This document shows positions 1 to 10,873 of a DNA stretch of 64,000 nt, one piece after another. Each line of letters opens with the position of its first letter. Position 1 is the stretch's first letter. This DNA comes from Glomus cerebriforme. Lineage: Eukaryota > Glomeromycota > Glomeromycetes > Glomerales > Glomeraceae. The notes beneath the pieces are model-generated. The model saw only the letters and a list, made by a program, of their open reading frames with translations, did not search any database and was not told the DNA's origin. The translations under genes were made by a program, and so were the position numbers. Location: assembly GCA_003550305.1 (NCBI GenBank), contig QKYT01000012.1, positions 121,961 through 185,960 on the forward strand. The letters run 5' to 3'.

Positions 1-1316
1 CACTGGTAGTGACAATCACCGCCGGTAAGATTTAGCAATACCTTTATATTCTATTTTTATGTAAAATCAAAAATACTTTCTTACAATTAATTTTAAAGCT
101 ATATTAAAAAAAGAATTTGTAATTTTAAATGTAAAAAAAATTTAAAAATTTATTTATTTAGAATTTTATTTAGAAAAAAGTAATTTATCACTATGGTCCA
201 TGATGATAAATTACAAAATCCTTTTATTTAATACAATTATAATTAAAATTAGTTATTTTAATTACCATTAGAATGATAATAATGATCCAAATAATCCAAA
301 TAATTTCTATTTGTTATTTTAGGAGATTTAAAGAAAGTGAATTATATTTTTCATAACTTTAAGTTATAGTAAAATTAAAATTAGAGTAAGTTATAATATT
401 TCCTTTCAGATTATTATTACAGACAATCTTTCAATCATTAGAGAAATCAGATTTGTATTGTATTTTATATATCTAAAGATTTTTTTTAAAAAAATACTAA
501 AGATACTAAAATAGTTAATACAAATAATTACCAAGGTTTTTTAATGTCAGAGACCTAAATTTAAAATAGACTTTACTTCAAAAACCAAAAAAGTTTTAAA
601 CATATACTGTAAATCTAATGAAATATTAGATAATAAAAAATATAATCAAAGTAAATATATTTTATAAATATAGTTATTTTTAAAATAAAAATTTTAATTT
701 ATAAATTATTTTAGATTTAAAACATATATAAAGAGATTTAAAAGCTAAAGATTATCTAAGTGATTAAAAATTATACTTTCTAGTCAAAAGTATCTAATCA
801 CTTAATTTATTATTACTAATCAGGAAAGATTATAAGTCTCTGAAAAGAAGACCATAGTAAATGAAATATTGGAAAAATTCTTAAATACCCTAAAATCACT
901 ATTTATGATATTATAATAAATTATAAAAATTCAGAAAAAATTACATGCTTTATATTTAGATAGATTGCCAAAACTTATAGAAAAATGTTAGATATCTTGT
1001 AAAAATACTTAAAGAAAACTGGCAATAATTACTTGAGGAAATAACAAAAAAATTTAGTAAAACTAAAAAGAAAAACTATTTATTTCTAAAGTAAATTGTA
1101 AAAAAAAGACTAGAATGGTACTGTGAAAAAAAAAGATTGGGATAATAAATGGAATTTTATTATTTGGAGTAATAAATTTTACTTTATATTATTCTAAAAT
1201 AATGCATACCATTGGATTTAACATATAAAAAATATGATATAAATTGCATAATTTCATTTGAAATAAAGGCATTATAATATAGAGGTATTTTGCAAAAGAT
1301 AAAATTGGTTCTTTGG

Positions 1317-1802
1317 GGGGCAACTCTCCCTGCTGATCCCTACGCCTATTTTTCTGAAGAAATTTTGGAAAGAAAAGTTGTGCTTTTTGGCTATTTTGTT
1401 CTGATAAAGCAGTCTTTTAGTCTTAGGAAAAGTTGCTCTACAATGTTGGACTTAACTAGAGAGATTTAAAAAGTTTGTTATTTAGTGTCCGGCATACCAA
1501 ATTTTTTCACAAGTCAGGTCAACATAATTTTCAGTCACCTACATCTTTCTTTAAAGTTGATACCCGAGTGGCCATTTGGTATTCTAAAGTATGCTCTTTA
1601 TATATAAGACGGAAGGGTTGGACTTGTAGCTGCTCTGTGGACCCTAGAGCAGGCCTAGTACAGAGTTTCTTTAGAAGTTAAGCAGCTTTTCATAGAGTTG
1701 ATGTATGGGCTTAGTTTAGCAGGGAGAGGCTTTTCTGATGTATAAGTTTAGTGAAATTTTCTCTTATTATAATTTTATATTTCATTTTTGTTGGTGGAAA
1801 GT
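1317..1802 (+). repeat. Left copy of long inverted repeat (matches 7375-8137 reversed)
   Basis: It starts at the shared string CAACTCTCCCTGCTGATCC and runs past AGGGAGAGGCTTTTCT and ATTTCATTTTTGTT. The same order is found on the minus strand at 7375-8137. Short open stretches remain in both copies (around 1320-1475 and 1475-1681), but each is broken by stops, so this looks like decayed coding or structural transposon sequence rather than a gene. Confidence 0.75.
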
Positions 1803-2914
1803 TAGAAGAACATTAGAATTTTCAGGCTTGTGAATACAAATACCAAACCAGCTTTGGAATTATCGTATACCATTATATCAAGTCTGCTAACCTTGGCTGC
1901 AAATTTGTATAAACTACTGCAGAGTGATCCTCTAACAGGAGATGAGAGGGTACTGGAAATTTTGATTGACAGTTGATCATCTGTTGATGATTAGTTTCCT
2001 TGTTGTAATACATTTCTTGGTTTTTGTTTTACAGTGATGATCCCTATTTTTGCCCCTTAAGGTGACATCATTAGTAGTTGAATAGAAAATTTAATAAAAA
2101 GTAGAAAGATTCATAAAGATGTTAGGTGCAGGGTCAGGTGCATTAAATGGGTAGAATTGGGGTGGGGGTGCTGGACTTTGGCCATTATCTTTTTGCAATA
2201 AGTATATCAAGGATCAAGATTCTTCGACAGGGTTAGATGTAATCCAAATATAACTTCTGGGTAAGAAGTTGACTCAATTCTCTAGGAGAACGACGCATCT
2301 GGGCCATGAGGAATTGGCATATTTCGAAGGGATACTTACTGGGGTGAACGTTTGTGGGTGGGCAAAGTACTGAATGATGACCTCCGGATAAGACAGTATA
2401 AGCAGTCGACTCGATTCATCTGGAGCATTAATAAGGATGACTCAAAGGTACCGATCCTGATAGGGAAGTTGTAGAGGTGGTAGTAAGTTTAGTTTCTTTC
2501 TTGTATTTTTAGTTTTAGTATTAGATAGTTTATCTTTCTTTCTGGAGATTAATAATAGTAGCCAACTTCTATAATTTCTTTTACAAAGTGAGGAAGGCTT
2601 TTATAACAAATCGTACTAGTTTGAAGACCCATTGTATTAAGGGGAGATTTGGGAAGACTGATTGAAAGGCTTTTTATTTGGTGCTAGCATTGGGATATGA
2701 GGGAGAATCAGAGTATATTAACTATCTAAGAAGGGTCTTGTTTCAGTCCTCACTCTGAGAACTCATATTACGTAAGTGTGACGCGTTAGAATTTTCCATT
2801 TAGTTGGAAGTTTTATATCTGAGCTATATAACTTTATTACTATTTGTATTCTACCTATGTGCACCGATTTGCATAAATAAAGTTCATGATTCAGCGCATC
2901 TTCAAAAAAAAAAT
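1803..2914 (+). other. Non-coding interior ending in a poly(A)-tailed 3' end
   Basis: This stretch is less AT-rich than its surroundings and has no long ORF. It ends with an AATAAA signal at about 2876-2881 and a run of ten A at about 2905-2914, which looks like the 3' end of a retroposed transcript or non-LTR element. No motif identifies the family. Confidence 0.35.
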
Positions 2915-3225
2915 TAGTTCTTTAATCCAAGTTTCTGATAATATTAGTCTTTATTTTACTATTTAAAAACACTGCAGTCATATGGGTGTTACATTTAGAC
3001 TACCTACATAAATAACTATATATTTACAATTGTGTGACTGCAGTATGTAATACATATAATATGTGTAACAGTTACATTAGTTACAATTGCATAATATAAT
3101 GACGTGTCAAAATAACAAATTATGCATCAATTATTTTATTTTCCTTTTTTTTCTTTTTTGAAAAAAATATTATAATATATATATACATATAATATAATGA
3201 ACAGAATGAAAAAGTGAAATTGTAG

Positions 3226-3265
3226 TTTCGAAAGAAAAAGAAAAACAAAAAGAAGAACAAAAAAA

Positions 3266-3302
<37 letters not shown>

Positions 3303-3525
3303 AAAAAAAAAAAAAAGAAAAAAAAAAGGTAGAAGAAATTAACGAAGGAAAAAACAAAAAGAAGAACAAAAGGAAGAACAAAAAGAAAGATAAAAAGGAA
3401 AAACAAAAAAAAAATAAAAAAGAAGAACAAAAAGAAGAACAAAAAAGAAGACAAGATCTAAAAAAAGAAGTTAGAATGAAATGGAAAAATGAAATGGAGA
3501 ACAAAAAAAAAAAGGAAAGACTCAC
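3226..3525 (+). repeat. Purine-only low-complexity tract (A/G-rich)
   Basis: About 300 bases consist almost entirely of A and G on the plus strand, with long A runs and repeated AGAAGAACAAAA units. The Phe/Ser-rich reading frames on the minus strand here are artefacts of this composition. Confidence 0.9.
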
Positions 3526-3529
3526 CTAT

Positions 3530-6500
3530 GGAACTGAACCCAGAACCTGATGTATAATAATAAATTGATTTTTGATTTTTTTTTGTTTATAATTTATAAA
3601 ACTATAAATAATATTTGTTTTATTTTTTTTTTCTTAATATTTTCTTATTATTTTAGAAGAAAGAAGAGAAAATAAGAAAAAAAAGAAACCTACTTAAAAA
3701 GAAAAAGAAACCAATCCACCAATCCAAAAATTTTTTAAAAAAAGTAATATGGATAATTAACATCAAAAAAAAAATTATTTAATATTAAACAATTAGGAGA
3801 TAATACAATTTAATTTAATGTTGTATATCCAGAAATTTTTCAATAAAAATTTATTATAAAATATATACAAATATTAAATTATTGACGTAGTTAACAAGTA
3901 AATGCTAGTATATATAAAAATATTAAAAAATACTTTTTTACTCTTCTATAATAATTTAAAAAACAATTCATAATATATTTTTAAAATGATAATACCTTAA
4001 TATATAGAGCAAGAATAGTTAATCAATAGAAAAAAAATAATTCAATTTCATAATCTATATAAAATCTAAATCTTAATTTAATTAAATATCTATGAGATGT
4101 TTTAAAAAGAAAGATTTAAAAATATAACTCTTATCCAAAAAATATTGGAAAATTAATAGTAGTCTTAAAGAAAGAATGAAATAAAATTAAATCTAAAATT
4201 TTAAAATTTAATTAAAAGTTTACCAAGTAAAATTCAAACTGTATTAAATACTAACTATAAAAATTTAATTAAATATTAATAAAATTCATATTTTTTTAAA
4301 TAAAATAATATAAATTCTTTATAATATTTATTTATAAATTATTAAGAAATTAAATGTTAAAGTTAGTATATTTTTTCTTAATTTTAAAGTGTTTAAATAC
4401 TTTTTGCTAAAGAGTATAATTTTTTAATTTATAATTATTAATAGTTTTTTTTTATCCTTATAAGATTATAGTTTATTTTATTAATAAAAAGTTTTCCAAT
4501 TCTCTCTTTCTTCTTCATTATCAACACCATCAGTTTTCTCATCTACTTCCAAATTTAATCAAAAAGTTTACTATTATATTGGATAAACTGTTATAAATGG
4601 AGGTTGATCATCTAATTGAAGATTACTTCACGTATTCTCTTTATACTTTGAAAAGATAATAGACAAATATGAAGAACACTATAATAAAGGGTAAACAATT
4701 AGGTACTCTAATATAGTTGTAAAAAAGGTTTTTAAATTCTCTAAATATATAGATGAAATATATAATAGTATTTTTTTATGAAAAATTAGATTTAAAATTA
4801 GACTTAAATAATAATAGTATAGATTTATATAATAAGCTAATTAATTCTTTTGATACAATACTAGTATAAGGTCAGAAAGTTATAAATAAAGCATAAAAAA
4901 CTTGGTAACAACTACCATTCTTACAAATTCTTACTTTATGTAATAAGTTTTTCTTTTATGAAGAATATATTCATATTTTATTAACCTATAATTTGTTATA
5001 TGACTTACTTTAATTGCAATAAAATTCAATTGATTTGTCTAAAAAAAAAATTATAGTTTATTTTATTTATAAATTATAGATAAATTTTTTTTCATTAATA
5101 AACAAAAAAATTTTTATTATTATCATATATTTAGACTTATTAATATTTTTTTATAAAATTTTTATATACAAACTATTATAATAGTAATCTATTTTTTTAT
5201 TTATCAAATAAATTCTTTAAAATTTTACTTTTTTTTTAATTTTTTAAAAATAATAAAATCAAATACTTTTTTTTAAACTTCTCTTTAAATAAAATAGGTT
5301 TAGTGATTTTTACTTTAATAAAAATAATCATTTAATCTTAATATATATATATCCATCTTAAAATTATTAAGTTTGATTATCTATAAAAAAATATCAATCT
5401 AATATTTCTTTTTTTTTAATAAGATTAGCTATAAAACTATAAAATATACCCCTTATCTTCTACCAGAAATCCAAAAATAATGACGAGTATTTAAAAAAAT
5501 TTAAACTAATAAATAAAAAAATTTCTCTTGCTAAAGAATATAGATTTTTAAGCAGTTTGGCTATTTATCTTTACGAGCCCCAAAAAAATGATGTCCTACC
5601 ACCTTTTCACAGAATCCTAAATAATATATGAATAAGTAGGATTTGAGTTTATTTATTGAACATAGAAAATTTTTACTCCTAGTGAGATTTTTTTTTGCTT
5701 ATTTAAAGGGTTAAATTTAAAATAGTCAGTATTTTATATGTGTAGCATATATAAATTTGATAACTCAGTAATGTGTTTGTATAGCAGAAACTTATTTTGA
5801 AATATATGAAATATGTTATATGATATCAAATATTTTAAAAATATACCCTTAAAATTAAAAAAACACGTAAATAAAATTAACATGTAAATTTAATATGTGA
5901 TGGTATAACAAAATCTAATTTATTTTTATATGTGATAGTATAACAAAATTTAATCTATTTTTATACGTGATCGTGCAATAAAATTATACATGATCACATA
6001 ATCTAGGGGATAGATAAATTAATGGGGGTACAACTCATAGGTTATATAGGCTAATCAATAACAAACTAAACTGTCATTTCATAAATTAGTTATACAAGCG
6101 AAATTTTCATATTAAATTTTCACTTTTTATTATTTTTTTTAGCACATATATACAGGAAAGCAGCTGATCCAAAAAGTTAAAGTCATTCATATTAGCTTTA
6201 TATAGGTGAAGTTTTTTATCCAAATTAGACTATTGGTTCTTTATTCTTAGTTTTATATGTTTTTATTACTTGATAATAGAAAGTTAAAAATTACACCCTT
6301 TCTTTTTTTGAGATCTCAATAAAAAACTATAAATATTTTTATTTAAAATATTTAAAAATAGCATTTTCTTCTTTTATTGTGTATTATTTTTATGTATTTA
6401 ATAAAATTTTATATAGTTTTAAGGTATTTCAAATAGCTGATTAAGTTTTTTTAAAAGATATAGATGTGAAACTTTGACAAAAATTATATTTTCAGATAGT

Positions 6501-7370
6501 TACACATTTGCTCATTACTGATCATCAATTTTTTTTCATAGATTATATTGATTATTAGCTGATCTTTTGTTTTGAACATGGGGTAAGATCATATTTTTAT
6601 AAGGTTATATATAAAATTACTTATGGTGACAGTTTAGTCTCATGACCAATAGTGTGTGTAATCTAAGTTGACCCCCTATTTATTTATCTAAACCCTAGAC
6701 ATAACAAACTTTTACATGACAAAGTCTAAAATATATACATATTTGCATAATACCAAAAATGATATATAGAAGTTGAAAAGGAGGGGTAGAAGGAAGAAAG
6801 GGAAAATAAGTGTTTTTTTCTTTTTCCAAATTTTTGTTTTTACAATACCATTTCTGCATCAATCATTAAAGGTTGCATCTATTTTACTTAGTAACATTTT
6901 TACAATTTTTGATGTTTTTTTATAGTAAAATTTGANATTTTTNAACTGTTATNTACTTTTAAAATTTGAATATTATATTTTAATTAATCTCAAAAAATAG
7001 GTTATGAATGCTGATTTTGAGTTTAATATAAAGAATCTGCTAAAATACAAAATTGAATAGAATATGAAAGTTAATCGTGAGCTTTAACTATCTGTTATAT
7101 TCTTTTGAAATTTAAGTTTAATATGTAATTTTATTTGCTCTACAACTTTACTTAATTTCATAAAGTAAGTTTTGAATGCCAATTTTGAGTTTAATATAGA
7201 AAAACTACAAATTTTACTTAATATATATAAATCACAAAACAGTTTGCTTAGCAGAGCTAAATTTTCTTAAGTCATAATGAGAGTTTGCTTAGCAGAGTTG
7301 AAAATAATTTGCTTATTGATTATAGTAAATTTTGAAATTTTCATCTGACCTATACATAGATTGTTCAGGG
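3530..7370. other. AT-rich interior of the large element, no gene seen
   Basis: I see only AT-rich sequence with no ORF above background, no tRNA-like B box that folds, and no recognisable domain. Ambiguous bases (N) occur near 6936, 6943 and 6952, so assembly quality is locally reduced. A short phrase, GTTTGCTTAGCAGAG, is repeated near 7246 and 7286. Confidence 0.6.
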
Positions 7371-7374
7371 TCCT

Positions 7375-8137
7375 TTTTTCACTAACAAAAATGAAATTAT
7401 AAAATTAAAAAAAAGGTAATTTTCATCAAACTTATACGTAAGAAAAGCCTCTCCCTATTGCGCCAAGCCTATACTTACCATTGGAATTAATTACAGCATA
7501 TGAAGCTTATACCGTAATACATTAAATTACTGTAATGCTATAATTATTTAATGACAAAAATACAAAAATTATACAAAGAAAGTAAAACTTTTTTTCTGAA
7601 TATATTTTAAATAATTTGTAATCTGTAAATCTATAATGCTGGTCTTGATATTTTGTTAAATATCTAAGTGGTAAAATCCATATTTCATAATGCTGTAATT
7701 TTAATTTAGCAATTCTGACGGCATCTATAGCCAAGCTCATGCGTCAACTCTATGAAAAGCTGCTTAACTTCCAAAGAAACTCCACATTAGGTCCATTCCT
7801 GGGTCCACCAAAAGCAGCCACAAATCTAACCCATCCATCTTGTACATGAAGAGCATACCTTAAAATACCAAACGGCTGCTTGGATATCAACTTAGAGAAA
7901 GATGTAAGTGACTAAAAGTTATTATGAATCTGACTTACGAAGAAACTTGGTATGCTAGAGACTATATTCCAAACTTTCTAAATCTTTCTAGTTAACTCCA
8001 GCAGTATAGAGCAACTTTTCTTAAAACTAAAAGACCGTTATCTTAGAATAAAATGGCTAAAAAGCGTAACTTTTCCTTCCAAAACTTCTTCAGAGAAATG
8101 GACGTAAGGATCAGCAGGGAGAGTTGCTCCCTCTGTT
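7375..8137 (-). repeat. Right copy of long inverted repeat (matches 1317-1802 reversed)
   Basis: Read on the minus strand from 8137 it carries the same ordered landmarks as 1317-1802, including the CAACTCTCCCTGCTGATCC start, the AAGCAGCTTTTCATAGAGTTG block and the AGGGAGAGGCTTTTCT block. It is longer than the left copy because of indels, including a stretch around 7490-7740 with no counterpart on the left. Both copies are diverged, implying an old element. Confidence 0.75.
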
Positions 8138-8191
8138 ATTTAATTTTATTTTAGAAGTCTGCTATTTATTACCAGTGGTGATTATCACCTA

Positions 8192-9111
8192 GTGCTCCAA
8201 AAAAAATCTGATCCGATCTGAATCCGCAGATTTGATCTGAAACAGATTCGGATCAGTTTGCAAATTTAAGATTTGTGGATTTGATCCAAAGTAAATAAAA
8301 TCTGATCTGAATCTGATCTGATTGGATCAGATCATGATACAAAAAAATTCAGATCTGATCTGATCGGAATATATTAAATATGATAAATAAAAAAAAAAGT
8401 TTTTTTTTTTATTTTTTATCTTTTTTTTTAGAGACTTTAGAAATGGAATCTGGACAACTAAATGAACAGTTTCTGAACGAACTAAAGGTGAGTTCATTCT
8501 TTTATTTATTTTAATTTTTTTTTACTTGAGGGAACGTAACTAATGTCTTCCTTCTCTTTTTTTTAGGAAATTTGAACGAACAGATGACTGGAATTTTGGA
8601 TAAATATAAGTTCATTCTTTTTTTTACTTTATTAATTATTAAAGAACGTAACTAACATTCCCTTTTCTCTTTTTTTTAAAAAACTGGACGAACAGATGAA
8701 GCTGAACAACTGGGATCTTGGACGAACGTAAGTTCATTTTTTTTTTACTTTATTAATTATTAGGGAACGTAATTAACGTTCCCTTTTTTCTTTTTTTTAG
8801 GAAACTGGATGAACGGATGAAACTGAATAAATAGAACTTGAACAAATGAACTAAGAGGTTAGTTTATTCATCTTTTTTTATTTTTTTACTTTCAGAGAAT
8901 GTAATTAATGTCTCCCTTCTCTTTTTTTTTAGGAAACTGAATGAACAATTAGATTCAGATCAGTTCAACTTCAGTACAGTTCAAATCTGGATCAGTTTCA
9001 GATTGGTTCAGATCAGATTCAGTCAAATTCAGATCTGTTTAGATTTCAGACCAGATTTGGATCAGATCAGATTTAAATTAAATCTGATTTGAACCAATCT
9101 GTTTGGAGTAC
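8192..9111. mobile_element. 0.9-kb TIR element with TA flanks carrying a tandem array
   Basis: The ends read GTGCTCCAAA on the left and, reverse-complemented, GTACTCCAAA on the right, each bordered by TA (8190-8191 and 9112-9113). This fits a Tc1/mariner-type TA duplication. Both subterminal regions are full of GATCTGAT-type repeats (8205-8365 and 8945-9095), making the element largely palindromic outside the central array at 8420-8960. It has no transposase. Confidence 0.6.
8420..8960 (+). repeat. Tandem array of intron/exon-like units (~110-135 bp)
   Basis: Four to five diverged units. Each has an exon-like segment of about 40-57 nt containing GAACGAACAGATGA-like sequence, then a T-rich spacer of about 70-80 nt. 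The spacer starts GTAAGTTC, GTGAGTTC or GTTAGTTT, contains GTAACTAAC-like sequence and ends CTTTTTTTTAG. Three of four spacers keep a GT donor and three keep an AG acceptor; the second unit has lost its donor (TAAGTTC) and the matching acceptor. Confidence 0.75.
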
Positions 9112-9116
9112 TATCA

Positions 9117-9460
9117 TCATCGGTGTTTTCAAATTTGGTAATTCTGGTAATTCTGGCTAAAATTTAAGTGATTGACAAATAATTTCCTTTTTGGAATCTT
9201 GTATAACCCAAATTTCAATTTGAAGAGAAACAAAATTAGATTGTGTAATGTTACTTAAATATCCATAAAAGGAAATTCTGGCTAGCGTTAAAGTTTTGGC
9301 CAAAATTAAGGATGTGATGACTAACATATGACGAATAGACTTTCACACCTCGAAAAAATTCTAAGTTTCTGAAATAAATAGTAAAAATTGAAAACTAGGG
9401 ATGTGATACAATGTAATGAATTATTATATAAATAAAGTCATGTGATTACCGGTGATTTGT
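9117..9460 (-). mobile_element. MITE, family A, copy 1 (inverted relative to 17688-18071)
   Basis: The reverse complement follows 17688-18071 nearly end to end. Shared blocks include the TTTACTATTTATT motif, GGTGTGAAA, TTAATTTTGGCC, the GGCCAGAATTTC region, TTTTGTTTCTCTYCAAA and GGAAATT. No ORF is conserved between copies, so the open frame in the other copy is not a gene. Confidence 0.7.
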
Positions 9461-9970
9461 AATATTTTTTATATTAAAATATTATAAATAATATAGTATT
9501 TTTTAAGAAATTAGTTAATTATATTAAATAAAAATTTTAAGAATGATTAATAATTACACTTTTATTTTTTTTAATATAACTGAAATAACAAATGCTTTTT
9601 TTTCAAAAATATTAACTAATATCTTGTAATGCCTTTTGTGATATATTACTAAATATAAAAAACACTTTAAAATTTATTTAATTTGTATATAATTACATAT
9701 TTACATTATTAAAAAGATTTGAAAATCCAATTATCTTATTAATTTAATAATAGAAGGTAAAAGCCTAATAAGTAAATTTTTTTTATTTATATCAATATAA
9801 TTTACATATATATAGTAAGAAAAAGATTATATTTATACTCTTTTCTTTTTAATTTTCCACATTTTTATTTATTTATTTATTTTTTGTAAAATAGTCATTG
9901 TATTTTAATTAAATGTTTATTATTTATTCCATCCTTATTGTCTTTGAAATAAGTCATCTCTATTAAATTT

Positions 9971-10249
9971 GGATGCTGAAACCTACTTATGCTAAAATAT
10001 ATTTGGGATTTAGCATATGCCAAAATGTCAATTCCCAAAATCCCAAATCCCAAATCCCAAACCGATGCCAGAATCCTAAACTTCCAATATGAAAATGACC
10101 AAAATTTAGGATTTTTGGATATTGGTAACAGTTTGGAATTCTGGCATCAATTTGGAATTTTGGCATTGATTTGGGATTTGGAATTTCAGCAATTTGTATA
10201 TACCAAAAGGTATTTGGGATTTGGCATATGCCAAAATGTTTCAGCATCC
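9971..10249. mobile_element. Palindromic 279-bp MITE (GGATGCTGAAAC ends)
   Basis: The perfect 12-bp terminal inverted repeat GGATGCTGAAAC lies at 9971-9982 and, reversed, at 10238-10249. Further inverted similarity covers TTGGGATTTRGCATATGCCAAAATG. The interior repeats CCCAAATC on one strand and GATTTGGG on the other. Flanks AAATTT and AAGTTT may be a decayed target duplication. Confidence 0.65.
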
Positions 10250-10873
10250 AAGTTTAATTCCTATTAATTCTTTGAAGATTATGATTAGGAACAATTTGTT
10301 GTATTATTAACACATAGTAACATAATTTGCAATATTAATAAAAAATTATTTAAATTATCAAAAATAATCATTAAGTTAATAATTAATAATTTGCAAATGT
10401 GGAATTCAATGTAAATTTATGTTTGAATTTAGTCAGTATAATAATATTTGTTTTTAGAAAAAAATTAACAATTAAACGTTATATTTATGTAATTTGCATA
10501 ATACAAAAATTGGAAATTAGAATTATGTTAATTCATATTACAGTAAAATCAATGGAGTTGGCATATAATGAATGGCATTGCTTTGCAACAGTTCCTTGCA
10601 CTCTGCGAAATTTGCCCCTAGCATTATGTATCAGTTTATGATACAACTTACTATTTAAATTTATATAATCAACCACAAAGCCAGTAGCCAAAAAAGGGTG
10701 AAGAACAATTACATCTGCCTGCCAAAATACATATTCACCTTCACACTGGTATATAATAATAAATGAGAAAATAAAATGCAACATTTGTAAAAGCTTACTG
10801 AATTTGAAGACAACCTAACTATACATATGATGGATGTAATATTATACACAAAATACAAACATATTTTTCTAAA
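10250..10873. other. Intergenic 3' flank of ERG9, no supported gene
   Basis: AT-rich sequence. Open frames on both strands between 10399 and 10784 overlap each other and show no recognisable motif. The minus-strand frame (83 codons) contains some non-low-complexity residues but I could not place it in any family. Confidence 0.5.

Larger units (their letters stand above)
1..8194. mobile_element. Large inverted-repeat transposon-like element, CACTA-like ends
   Basis: The first ~37 bases (CACTGGTAGTGACAATCACC...) match the reverse complement of about 8158-8194 (CACTAGGTGATAATCACC...), with continued similarity through GGTAA and TAGCA. Internally 1317-1802 is the inverted homologue of 7375-8137. 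The unit is therefore about 8.2 kb with terminal and long subterminal inverted repeats; 31-1316 appears to be extra AT-rich DNA on the left arm only. CACTA/CACTG tips suggest an EnSpm/CACTA-type element, but no transposase ORF survives and the left flank lies outside the window, so no target-site duplication can be read. The right tip overlaps the next element by about 3 nt, so that border is uncertain by a few bases. Confidence 0.5.

Noticed and set aside
3136..3525. Long Phe/Ser-rich open frames on the minus strand
   Set aside because: Pure consequence of the A/G-only tract on the plus strand; no non-repetitive residues.
3520..3560. B-box-like GGTTCAGTTCC on the minus strand, possible tRNA or SINE
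   Set aside because: No A box, acceptor pairing or cloverleaf can be drawn around it.
9987..10267. Overlapping 86- and 92-codon frames on both strands
   Set aside because: They lie within a palindromic MITE, so both strands look alike; no protein family.
10399..10784. Possible small genes (80 and 83 codons) downstream of ERG9
   Set aside because: The two frames overlap on opposite strands, lack motifs and splice context. The minus-strand one has coding-like composition but nothing to support it.
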